Program-made: the position numbers and the translations under genes
Assembly: GCF_001544555.2 (NCBI RefSeq)
Contig: NZ_FCOK02000030.1
Span: 34,463 to 98,462 of the forward strand
Source of the DNA: Caballeronia udeis
GTDB taxonomy: Bacteria > Pseudomonadota > Gammaproteobacteria > Burkholderiales > Burkholderiaceae
Direction: 5' to 3'
Length of the DNA: 64,000 nt
The notes under the pieces: generated by a model
What the model was told of the DNA's origin: nothing
Database searches by the model: none
What the model saw: the letters and a program-made list of their open reading frames with translations, nothing else
Part shown: positions 27,775 through 35,551 of the stretch, in pieces
Numbering within the stretch: the first letter of the stretch is position 1
How the letters are laid out: each line of letters opens with the position of its first letter

Positions 27775-27808
27775 TCGACATCTAATCGACCTCTAAAACC
27801 GACCTCTA
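27766..27808. repeat. Tandem repeat spanning the iacF stop codon
   Basis: GACATCTAATC occurs twice (27766-27776, 27777-27787). Two related GACCTCTA blocks follow at 27788 and 27801. The TAA stop of the reductase is within the first unit, so unit loss or gain would not change the protein. Confidence 0.7.
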
Positions 27809-28741
27809 CGCGTCCGCCTGCGGAAACTGATCGAAGGTCTGCACCCTCTCGGTCAGCAACTCACGCAGCCAGACGTTGCCTTCGTCGTTATCGAAGTTCT
27901 CGTGCCAATGCATCGTGACGGTCGCGCCGGGTAACTGCACCGGCAGTTCGTAGACCTTGAAGCGGCCATCGCGATTAAAGATCTGGGCCAGCCGGCGCGG
28001 CAGCGTCGCGTAGTAGTCCGTGACGCCGAGCACGCTGGGCAACGCAACGAAGTGCGGCAATTCCAGCAGCGTATTGCGCCCAACGCCCTGCGAGCGGAAC
28101 GCGTCTTCCAGTGCATGGTGACTGTGTTCAACCGACAAGACCTGCACGTGCGGCGCTTCCGTGAACGCGGCCAGATCGATCTGCGCGCCGCGCGGCAAGC
28201 CGGGGCGCTTGCGCGTCATGCAGACATAAGTCTCATCGAATAAAAGCCGATGGCGCGTTCGCGCCGTGAGCTCCGGCAAATTACCGATCGCGAAATCGAG
28301 CCGGCTTACCCTCAGCGCTTCTTCAATCTCCTCCACGGGCGTCGGCTCTATCCGCAGCTTCACGCGCGGCGCAAGCCGCTGCAACGCCGCGCAGATCGGC
28401 GGCAAATATGCCAATTCCCCCGCATCCGATAACGACAGCCTGAAGGTCCGCGTACTGATGGCCGGGTCGAACCGTTCCGCATAACGCAGCGCTTCGCGCA
28501 CCGTATCCAGCGCCCGCGCCACGATTGCCGCCAGTTCGAGCGCGATGGGCGTCGGCTGCATGCCAACGCGCGTGCGAATAAAAAGCGGATCGTCAAAAAG
28601 CGTGCGCAGGCGGCCGAGCGAATAGCTGACCGCCGGCTGCGACAACGCCAGCCGCTGCCCCGCTCGCGTCAGGCTGCGCTCTTCAATGATCGCGTTGAAG
28701 ACACGCAGCAGGTTCAGGTCAACGTGATCGATGGAGGTCAT
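27806..28741 (-). CDS. LysR-family regulator, iac region copy 1
   Basis: A 311-residue LysR of the NodD/NahR/LinR style. The DNA-binding part reads LNLLRVFNAIIEERSLTRAG and LSQPAVSYSLGRLRTLFDD; the effector domain has FRLSLSDAGELAYLPPI. I chose ATG 28741, which begins the conserved MTSIDHVDLN, over the longer open frame. It is divergent from the dioxygenase operon across 117 nt. It resembles the LysR at 54429-55355 throughout (TLFDDPLF..RT, RLPHF/ELPHFV), so the two may act on the two halves of the pathway. Confidence 0.92.
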   Translation of the reverse strand: MTSIDHVDLNLLRVFNAIIEERSLTRAGQRLALSQPAVSYSLGRLRTLFDDPLFIRTRVGMQPTPIALELAAIVARALDTVREALRYAERFDPAISTRTFRLSLSDAGELAYLPPICAALQRLAPRVKLRIEPTPVEEIEEALRVSRLDFAIGNLPELTARTRHRLLFDETYVCMTRKRPGLPRGAQIDLAAFTEAPHVQVLSVEHSHHALEDAFRSQGVGRNTLLELPHFVALPSVLGVTDYYATLPRRLAQIFNRDGRFKVYELPVQLPGATVTMHWHENFDNDEGNVWLRELLTERVQTFDQFPQADA

Positions 28742-28858
28742 GATATTTGCCGCATTGATGGACCTACCGATTTTAGATGAATTTGACCTATGAGCACCGG
28801 CAGCCGACACTTCAATCTATAACTAGCGTCACGGCCCCCCACTTTACTCAGGTGATCG

Positions 28859-30151
28859 ATGAGCGATTTCCAACCAACGGCCTGTCAGACCATCGACACG
28901 AGCGCGCTTTACAAGCGCGCGGAAGCCGACCGCGTTTCTCCCTCGCTTTATAACGATCCGGCGATTTTCGAAGCGGAACTCGAACGCATCTTCTACAAGA
29001 CGTGGATCTGGGTTGCGCATGAAAGCGAACTGCCGAAGCCGGGCGACTTCCGCACCACGACAATCGGACGCCAGCCGGTGATCGTGGTCCGCGACAAGAC
29101 CGGTGAGATCAATGTGCTCGAGAACCGTTGCCGCCATCGCGGCGCGACCGTCTGCGAGCAGCACAAAGGCAACGCGCGCGGCTTTACGTGTCCGTATCAC
29201 AGCTGGACCTACGGACTTGACGGCGCACTGCGCGCGCTGCCGTATGGCGATGGCTACGAGGGGATTGTCGACAAGACGGAACTGCCGCTGAAGAGCCTGC
29301 GCGTCGGCATTTATCACGGACTGGTTTTCGCGAGCTTCGATCAGTCGATCGAACCGCTGGAGGATTTTCTCGGCGGAGCGAAACCGTGGATCGACCTGTT
29401 CATGAAACAGGGCGCGGGATTTCCGGTCAAGGCGAACGGTGAACACAAGTTCAAGTTCAAGGGCAACTGGAAGATCCAGCTCGAAAACACCACTGACCTG
29501 TATCACTTCCCCGTCGTCCACAAGTCGTGGATGAAGACGATCGACGACGAAACCGCTGCCGCCATCACCAGCTTCATGACGAGCGACAAGGCGTTTTGCC
29601 GCTCGCTTGGCAACGGCCATAGTCTTGCCGTCCTGGTCCCGGAGATAGTCGACTTGGACGAAGACAACGGCGCGCCAATTCCGACGCGCTACGAGGCCCT
29701 GGCAGAGTCCTTGGCGGCGGACTATCCGCCCGATCAGGTGAGGCGAATCGTTCGCTCGCTGATGGGCGTGGGCTTCAACCTGAACCTGTTCCCCAACCTC
29801 GCGTTGTCGATGGCATTTTTCCGCGTGCTGCGGCCCATTTCCGTCGAGGAGACCGAGATCCGTCATGTCGCGCTCGGCATGGACGGTGGTCCCGAGGAAG
29901 CCAACCGCGCACGCTTGCGCGTGCATGAACATTTCCAGGGGCCGTTCGGTTTTGGCAGCCCCGACGACGCCGAAGCGTGGGAGCGCGTGCAACGCGGCTC
30001 GCATGCAGGGCCCGACGTACCGATCCTCGTCAACCGCGGATTGAACCGCGAAACCACGGCGGCGAACGGCGAGAAAACAGCGCACGCCACCGACGAAACC
30101 GGCATGCGCGCCGCCTACGCGAAATGGCGCGAAATGATGGAGCAGCAATAA
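28859..30151 (+). CDS. iacC: Rieske aromatic-ring dioxygenase alpha subunit, IacC-like
   Basis: A 430-residue catalytic subunit. The Rieske centre is formed by CRHRG and CPYHSWTYG (residues ~84-112). The mononuclear iron site is in ENTTDLYHFPVVH near residue 215, with a carboxylate ligand further on. Full length for benzoate/anthranilate-type alpha subunits. In the iac pathway this enzyme acts on the oxidised indole-acetate intermediate on the way to catechol (family knowledge). AGGTGA precedes the ATG. It is the first gene of a tight six-gene operon. Confidence 0.85.
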   Translation: MSDFQPTACQTIDTSALYKRAEADRVSPSLYNDPAIFEAELERIFYKTWIWVAHESELPKPGDFRTTTIGRQPVIVVRDKTGEINVLENRCRHRGATVCEQHKGNARGFTCPYHSWTYGLDGALRALPYGDGYEGIVDKTELPLKSLRVGIYHGLVFASFDQSIEPLEDFLGGAKPWIDLFMKQGAGFPVKANGEHKFKFKGNWKIQLENTTDLYHFPVVHKSWMKTIDDETAAAITSFMTSDKAFCRSLGNGHSLAVLVPEIVDLDEDNGAPIPTRYEALAESLAADYPPDQVRRIVRSLMGVGFNLNLFPNLALSMAFFRVLRPISVEETEIRHVALGMDGGPEEANRARLRVHEHFQGPFGFGSPDDAEAWERVQRGSHAGPDVPILVNRGLNRETTAANGEKTAHATDETGMRAAYAKWREMMEQQ

Positions 30152-30152
30152 C

Positions 30153-30650
30153 ATGGACGCTACCAACGCCCTCCTCATGCAGCCCGTGTTTGCGAAAGCC
30201 GTGCAGTTCATCTGGCGGGAAGCCGAAATCCTGGACCGGAAGGACTATCGAGCGTGGCTTGAACTGTGGTCGCCTAAGGGATTCTATGTGGTGCCTATCG
30301 ACCCGCTTGCGACCGACTTCGCGGCCACGCTGAACTACGCCTATGACGATCACGCCATGCGTGCGCTGCGCGTGCAGCGGCTGAGCTCGGGCTACTCGCC
30401 GTCGGTCACGGACGCCGCGCGCACGGTACGCACCGTATCGCGCTTCACGATGTCGAGTGAGTCGGCGGACATAGTCGACGTACGCAGCGCGCAGGTCATC
30501 GTTGCGTACAAGCGCGGTGCCAGCACGCTGTTCGCGGCGGACGTGGAGCATCGCATCGATCTGTCCGATGGTGAGCCGCGCATTGTGCAGAAGGTCGTGA
30601 GGCTGATCGATTCCACCGACGCGCTCAACGCGATCGGGTTCCTGCTCTAG
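30153..30650 (+). CDS. iacD: Dioxygenase beta subunit, IacD-like
   Basis: A 165-residue small subunit with the cystatin/NTF2-like fold of ring-hydroxylating dioxygenases: FIWREAEILDRKDYRAWLELW and FYVVPIDP. It starts one base after the alpha subunit stop and forms the hexamer scaffold with it. No catalytic residues are expected. Confidence 0.88.
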   Translation: MDATNALLMQPVFAKAVQFIWREAEILDRKDYRAWLELWSPKGFYVVPIDPLATDFAATLNYAYDDHAMRALRVQRLSSGYSPSVTDAARTVRTVSRFTMSSESADIVDVRSAQVIVAYKRGASTLFAADVEHRIDLSDGEPRIVQKVVRLIDSTDALNAIGFLL

Positions 30651-30673
30651 CTCGCTCCCAGGAGAGATCCACC

Positions 30674-31039
30674 ATGGTGGACAACGCATCGTTGCCTCTG
30701 CGCGTACTGTTTTGCTGCGGCGTGACGCAGAATTTCTTCGACCTTCCTCGCGAGCAGATCGGCACGGTCTGGCAGGCATACGGCGCGATGCTGAAAAGCA
30801 TCGAGGCCATGGAAGGGGTCAAGGTGCTCGGCATCATGGACGACGACCGCGTGGTTGTGGGTCAGGCCACCGGCGCACCGTGGACCTTCTACATCATGGC
30901 CGACGTCGACAGCTTCGACACAGCGGCCGCCGTCTGCAACCTGTACCGGACCACCCCCGTGGGCGAATACAACCTGTGGCGCTACGGCAAGATCGAAGCC
31001 CGCATAGGCCGGGCGCTGACCGTGCCGAGCCCGTCATGA
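30674..31039 (+). CDS. iacB: Small conserved protein of iac clusters, IacB-like
   Basis: A 121-residue protein with an alpha/beta ferredoxin-like appearance: LRVLFCCGVTQNFFDLPRE, then DDDRVVVGQATGAPWTFYIM, then NLWRYGKIEARIG at the end. No catalytic motif or signal peptide is visible. GGAGAG precedes the ATG. Its end overlaps the next gene as ATGA. Known iac operons contain a small protein of unknown role (IacB) next to IacI; position and size are my main reasons for the name, so the assignment is tentative. Confidence 0.6.
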   Translation: MVDNASLPLRVLFCCGVTQNFFDLPREQIGTVWQAYGAMLKSIEAMEGVKVLGIMDDDRVVVGQATGAPWTFYIMADVDSFDTAAAVCNLYRTTPVGEYNLWRYGKIEARIGRALTVPSPS

Positions 31040-31578
31040 ACGAGACGACAGAAGCGGCGCTTGCCGACATCACAGCCCGGCTCTCCGTGCTCGAAGCCGA
31101 GCGTGCGGTGCGCCGGACCATGATGCGATACATGGCGCTCTGCGACGTTCCATCGGGTGGCCAGCCGTCCGAGACGCTCGCGGAGTTGTTCAGCGTTGAT
31201 GCTGTATGGCAAGGCGTCGGGCCTGAGTACGCGGAGAAGTTCGGCGCATTGACCGGCCGGGAAGCGATCGTCGCAATGCTTGCGCGCTATCTGCCGCCCA
31301 CGCCGCATTTCAGCGTAAACGCGCACTTCATGGCGTCGGAGACTATCGATGTCGACGCCGCCGCGACGCACGCCACGGGGCGCTGGATCATGTTGCAGGC
31401 ATCGGGCTATGTGACCGGCGGGGCCGAGCTGGTATCGGCGAGACTTGAAGTGGATTTCGAGCCGGCCGCCGGCAGCGAGCGCTGGCTCATCAGGCATTTC
31501 CGTACCCAACGCCTGTTCGATGCGCCCTGGCAGGTCCATCCCTCTTCCACCGGCAGCTCCGGCGCCCTCAGGCAATGA
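31036..31578 (+). CDS. iacI: SnoaL/NTF2-like protein, IacI-like
   Basis: A 180-residue protein. The first helix (LADITARLSVLEAERAVRR) is followed by an NTF2-like fold: AELFSVDAVWQGVG, LTGREAIVAML, FSVNAHFMASE and RWLIRHFRTQRLF. ATG 31036 gives the ATGA overlap with the previous gene; a longer frame is open but unrelated. Such folds serve as small isomerases, cyclases or hydratases. IacI is a required but poorly defined accessory of indole-3-acetate breakdown. Confidence 0.75.
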   Translation: MNETTEAALADITARLSVLEAERAVRRTMMRYMALCDVPSGGQPSETLAELFSVDAVWQGVGPEYAEKFGALTGREAIVAMLARYLPPTPHFSVNAHFMASETIDVDAAATHATGRWIMLQASGYVTGGAELVSARLEVDFEPAAGSERWLIRHFRTQRLFDAPWQVHPSSTGSSGALRQ

Positions 31579-32729
31579 ACGAATTCATCAGCGAATTTAC
31601 GCTTGGCGACGCCGATGGCCCGAGCATTGCGCTCAAGGACACCATCGACGTGGCCGGTTATCCGACCACGGCGGCAAGCCGCGCACTGCTGGACGCGCCG
31701 TCGGCGCCACGTCACGCGGAAGTGGTGGACCGCCTGCTCGCGCAGGGCTGGCGTGTGGTCGGAAAGACCAACATGCACGAGCTGGCGTTCGGCATGACCG
31801 GCATCAACGACTACACCGGCACGCCGGAGAATCCGCAGGACGAGACGCGCATTCCGGGCGGTTCGTCGAGCGGGTCTGCGGCGGCGGTCGGGCTGCATCT
31901 CTCGAGTGCAGCGCTTGGCACCGACACCGGCGGCTCGGTGCGCGGCCCTGCTGCTTGCTGCGCTGTGATCGGCATGAAACCTACGTTCGGACGCGTGTCG
32001 CGACGCGGCGTTGCGCCGGCACGGAGCACGCTCGATTGCGTCGGCCCGTTTGCGCGCGAGATGCTGACGCTGATCGATGTAATGGCTGCCATCACACCCG
32101 GCTTCGATGAACACGTGGCGAACACGTTGCCGTCATCGGTCAGGATTGGCGTAGTGTCCGCCGATGCAACCCGTGAGATCAGCGACGCCGTGACCAACGC
32201 GCCGTCGCTTGCGGGCTTCGCCTCGCAGGGCATCGAGTTGCTCAACCTGCGCGCCGCGTTCGATGCGGGACTGACCGTGATCAACGCCGAAACGTGGGCG
32301 GCATTCGGGCATCTGCTCGAGACGGGCAAGCTCGGTGCGGATCTGGTTGCACGCCTGCGCGTGGCGTCGAAGACGACGGAGGCTGATCTTGCCGTCGCGG
32401 AGTCAGTGCGCGCGCGCTTTACCGACGAGGTCGATCATGCGTTGCAGAGCGTGGATGCGATTGTGCTGCCGACCCTGCCCGCGTTGCCGATCACGCTGGA
32501 AGCGGCGAGGAACGGGACGTCGGTCATTGCCATGTCGTCGTTGATCCGGCCATTTAATCTCAGCGGTCATCCGGCGCTCAGCCTGCCCCTGCCGATCGCT
32601 AGCTCGCCTCTGCGAGCAGGTTTGCAGATCGTCGGGCGCAAGGGCGCGGACGAACTCGTGTGCGCTATCGCCGCAAGTTTTGAAGCTTGTTTTGAAGACT
32701 CGTTTGCCCGATGGACGGAAACAGCATGA
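31575..32729 (+). CDS. iacH: Amidase-signature hydrolase, IacH-like
   Basis: A 384-residue amidase-signature enzyme. The catalytic Lys is in IALKDTIDV (near residue 17), the cis-Ser in GGSSSGSAAAVG and the nucleophilic Ser in GTDTGGSVRGP. These enzymes hydrolyse amide bonds, releasing ammonia or an amine. It is shorter than GatA (about 480) and matches the AtzF/IacH size class. It overlaps both neighbours by ATGA, so the operon is translationally coupled. Confidence 0.85.
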   Translation: MNEFISEFTLGDADGPSIALKDTIDVAGYPTTAASRALLDAPSAPRHAEVVDRLLAQGWRVVGKTNMHELAFGMTGINDYTGTPENPQDETRIPGGSSSGSAAAVGLHLSSAALGTDTGGSVRGPAACCAVIGMKPTFGRVSRRGVAPARSTLDCVGPFAREMLTLIDVMAAITPGFDEHVANTLPSSVRIGVVSADATREISDAVTNAPSLAGFASQGIELLNLRAAFDAGLTVINAETWAAFGHLLETGKLGADLVARLRVASKTTEADLAVAESVRARFTDEVDHALQSVDAIVLPTLPALPITLEAARNGTSVIAMSSLIRPFNLSGHPALSLPLPIASSPLRAGLQIVGRKGADELVCAIAASFEACFEDSFARWTETA

Positions 32730-33469
32730 CGGACAGGGTAGTCCTGGTGACGGGTGCAGCCCGAGGTCTCGGCGCGGTCATTGCGCGGCGCTTTCACGCG
32801 TCGGGATATCGCGTAGCGATTGGCGACATTGCATTCAATGCCGCGCAGGAACTGGCGAGCGAACTCAGCGCCGATCATTCGACCGCGTTTGCGTTGAATC
32901 TCGACGTGACATCGAAAGACGATTTCACCGCTGCGCGCGATGCGATCCTGCACAAGTGGCAACGCATTGATGTTCTGGTCAACAACGCGGGCGCGTCGAA
33001 GGTCGTGCCGGTGATGGAAATCACCGCGGAGCAATTCGACCACGTGATCCAGGTGAATCTGCGCAGCGTGTTGTTCGGATGCCAGGTTTTCGGCCAGCAT
33101 TTCGCCGATGCAGGCGCGGGGCGCATCGTCAACATCGCATCGCTCGCGGGGCAGAATGGCGGCTCGGCAACGGGCGCGCACTACGCGGCATCGAAGGGCG
33201 GCGTCATTACGCTCACCAAGGTTTTCGCGCGTGACCTCGCCTCGCGCGGCGTGACGGTCAATGCCATTTCACCCGGCCCGATGGACTTGCCCATCGTTCA
33301 TGAAAGTGTGCCCGCCGACAAGTTGAGCGCGGTTGTCGCGAGCATTCCAGGCGGACGTCTTGGATCGGCCGACTACGTGGCCGATGTGGCCGTCATGCTC
33401 GCCGCGGAGAATGCTTACTTCGCGAACGGGGCATGCTGGGATGTGAACGGCGGCTTGTTCATGCGATAA
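32726..33469 (+). CDS. iacE: Short-chain dehydrogenase, IacE-like
   Basis: A 247-residue classical SDR. The cofactor motif is TGAARGLGA, then NNAGAS, the active-site Ser in ASLAG and YAASK (Tyr and Lys), and the post-catalytic ISPGPMD. I chose ATG 32726, which overlaps the amidase stop as ATGA with GGAA ahead, rather than ATG 32711. IacE reduces an early oxidation product made by the IacA monooxygenase (reported for the pathway). It is the last gene of the operon, with a hairpin just downstream. Confidence 0.82.
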   Translation: MTDRVVLVTGAARGLGAVIARRFHASGYRVAIGDIAFNAAQELASELSADHSTAFALNLDVTSKDDFTAARDAILHKWQRIDVLVNNAGASKVVPVMEITAEQFDHVIQVNLRSVLFGCQVFGQHFADAGAGRIVNIASLAGQNGGSATGAHYAASKGGVITLTKVFARDLASRGVTVNAISPGPMDLPIVHESVPADKLSAVVASIPGGRLGSADYVADVAVMLAAENAYFANGACWDVNGGLFMR

Positions 33470-33484
33470 GGCGGGTGCTTTTCA

Positions 33485-33516
33485 GGCGACGGAACCGCGT
33501 GGCGCCGTCACCTTTT
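33485..33516 (+). terminator. Probable terminator of the iac operon
   Basis: An 8-position stem (33485-33492 with 33505-33512, one C.A mismatch) is followed by TTTT. It lies 16 nt after the SDR stop and before the convergent hydrolase gene. Two copies of CCTTTTACGTCG follow. Confidence 0.55.
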
Positions 33517-33545
33517 ACGTCGCCTTTTACGTCGCGTTTTCCCGG

Positions 33546-34787
33546 TTAAACCGGCTTGCCTTCACTCGATGCCCAGTTCGGCATCAACGTATTGGTCGGC
33601 AAGGTTTCGTCGACCATTTTCTTCGCGGTCTGAATGCCCGCGACCGGCAAGCCTGTTGGATCGAGCGCGCCGATCTGCACCAGCACCGACGCCTGGTCCC
33701 AATAGATATGCTCGTTGTACAGCTTGTCGCCGCGAAAACAGATGACCGCGAGCATGGGCACTTCGAAGTATTTTCCGGTCGGCTTGAGTCCCGGCAACAG
33801 CCAGTCGATTTCCCGATCGTGCGTCGCGCAGAACACGAACTCGTCGACCACCCGATCCGCGCCGATAGTGCGCGACACCGGAATCAGGCGCGTGTCGGCC
33901 GGATTCGAATCGACGAAATGGTATTTATAAAAGCGCTTCAACTGGTCATGGCCCACACCGCCGGTCATCGTCGGAACGTGGTTGACGTAGGGCTGCGCCA
34001 CCATGGTCGGCATGACGGCGTTGACGTCGCGCGTGCCGAATTCGTAGTAGCAATGCATCTCCCAAAGCTGGTTCAGGTCGTACACGGGACCGAGCACTTT
34101 ACGCAGCAGCGCCATGGTTCGCGAGTACGCCATCATGGCCGCGGGCTTGTCGAAATGCTCGCGCTCGGGCGTGGCGAATGCATGGTCGCAACCCGGGTAA
34201 ACATAGGTTTCAATCGACGGTTTTTGCTTCAGCGCCGCGATGATCTTTTCACGCGACTCAGTCGGCGTCATCGCGTCGTTCTCTGCGAAGTGGAAGATCA
34301 TCGGACAGTGAATCGCCGGGATCTTGCTCGTGTACGCATCGAGTCCCACGCCGTAGTAACTCACCGCGCAATCCACGTCGGTGCGCGCGGCTGCGAGCAT
34401 CGCAAGACGGCCGCCCAGGCAATAACCGATCGTGCCGACCTTGCCGGCCTGCTCAGGCAATGCGCGAATCGCGGCAATGGTCGCGGCAATGTCGTTGACC
34501 GCGTTCTCTTCATCGAGCTTTTCGTTATAACCGAGCGCTTCCTTGAAATCCGCTTCGCCGTAGCCGAGTTCGACACCCGGTTTCATGCGCCAGAACAAAT
34601 CCGGAACGAGCACCACATAGCCTTCCTCGGCATAACGATCGGCCATCGACTTCATATAGCCATTGATGCCGAAAATCTCCTGAAGCAGCACGAGGCCGGG
34701 ACCGGACCCTTGCGCCGGCTTCGCGAGATACGCCGCGAACTTGCCGCCGTCGTACGCTGTCACCTGTATTGTCTGACCGCTCATCAT
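33546..34787 (-). CDS. Dienelactone hydrolase fused to a SnoaL-like C-terminal domain
   Basis: A 413-residue two-domain protein. Residues 1-235 are a dienelactone-hydrolase alpha/beta fold with the nucleophile elbow GYCLGGRLAM, the acid in FAENDAMTP and the His in GCDHAFATP. Residues ~260-413 look like an NTF2/SnoaL-type domain (FYKYHFVDSNPADTRLIPVSR, YNEHIYWDQASVL). Typical DLHs are ~240 residues, so the fusion is unusual. I chose ATG 34787 because GGAGGAG lies just upstream. It is the last gene of the porin/binding-protein operon controlled by the 38489 operator. Cytoplasmic, substrate unknown, probably an ester or lactone. Confidence 0.85.
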   Translation of the reverse strand: MMSGQTIQVTAYDGGKFAAYLAKPAQGSGPGLVLLQEIFGINGYMKSMADRYAEEGYVVLVPDLFWRMKPGVELGYGEADFKEALGYNEKLDEENAVNDIAATIAAIRALPEQAGKVGTIGYCLGGRLAMLAAARTDVDCAVSYYGVGLDAYTSKIPAIHCPMIFHFAENDAMTPTESREKIIAALKQKPSIETYVYPGCDHAFATPEREHFDKPAAMMAYSRTMALLRKVLGPVYDLNQLWEMHCYYEFGTRDVNAVMPTMVAQPYVNHVPTMTGGVGHDQLKRFYKYHFVDSNPADTRLIPVSRTIGADRVVDEFVFCATHDREIDWLLPGLKPTGKYFEVPMLAVICFRGDKLYNEHIYWDQASVLVQIGALDPTGLPVAGIQTAKKMVDETLPTNTLMPNWASSEGKPV

Positions 34788-34804
34788 CTCTCCTCCGTCG
34801 ATGT

Positions 34805-35521
34805 TCAAAGATACCCCGCGAACTGCTTCTGGACCGCATCGCGATCGGCCGCGAGACCCGCACTGACGCCTTGCGCCATCGCGCCAACATACACCTCGTC
34901 GGGACCATCCGCGAGTGCGGCGAACACGGCGTCGACCACTTCGGTTACCGACAGCTTGGGCGGCGGAAAGTCGCGGCTCATGTCGGTATCGATCGCACCG
35001 GGCAGCACGCCGAGCACGCGCACATGATGTTCCGCGAGTTCGGCACGCAGGCATTCCGTCATGCGCAACGCCGCCGCCTTCGACGCACACAAGGAGCCCA
35101 TCATGGGCAAGCCGACGCGCGCGAGAATGGACAGCATGTTCACGACCGCGCCGCGATTGGCGATCAGCGCGGGGGTGAACGCGCGGCACATCCCAAGCGT
35201 GCCGAAGTAGTTCACCTCCATTTCAGCGCGGGCTGCAGTAGCGTCGCGAGGAAGAATGGCTCGCTCGAGCCGGTTGATGCCGGCGTTGTTGATCAGCAGC
35301 GTGACATCGCCTGCTGTTGCAGCGGCTTGTGTCACCTGTGCCGGGTCCGTGATGTCGAGCGTGATCGGGATGATCCGCGAGTCGCCTGTAGCAACGGCGC
35401 TGGAATCGCGGGCCGCGGCATACACCTTGCGCGCGCCGCCTTCGAGCAGGCTCGTGACAAAGCGTGCACCTACACCGCGATTGGCGCCTGAGACGAAGGC
35501 AACAGAATCTTCAATCTGCAT
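34805..35521 (-). CDS. Short-chain dehydrogenase/reductase
   Basis: A 238-residue SDR with cofactor motif SGANRGVGA, NNAGIN, active-site MLSILAR region and CASKAAALRM, where the usual YxxxK reads L-C-A-S-K. The general-base Tyr therefore appears to be Cys, in a segment otherwise typical of the family. The enzyme may have reduced or different activity. It is 17 nt upstream of the dienelactone-hydrolase gene in the same operon. Confidence 0.82.
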   Translation of the reverse strand: MQIEDSVAFVSGANRGVGARFVTSLLEGGARKVYAAARDSSAVATGDSRIIPITLDITDPAQVTQAAATAGDVTLLINNAGINRLERAILPRDATAARAEMEVNYFGTLGMCRAFTPALIANRGAVVNMLSILARVGLPMMGSLCASKAAALRMTECLRAELAEHHVRVLGVLPGAIDTDMSRDFPPPKLSVTEVVDAVFAALADGPDEVYVGAMAQGVSAGLAADRDAVQKQFAGYL

Positions 35522-35551
35522 CGCATGCTCCTGGTTGAAAAGGACCGGACT

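Noticed and set aside
28844..30211. 455-codon open frame on the - strand
   Set aside because: Shadow of the Rieske alpha subunit, which has intact iron-binding motifs on the + strand.
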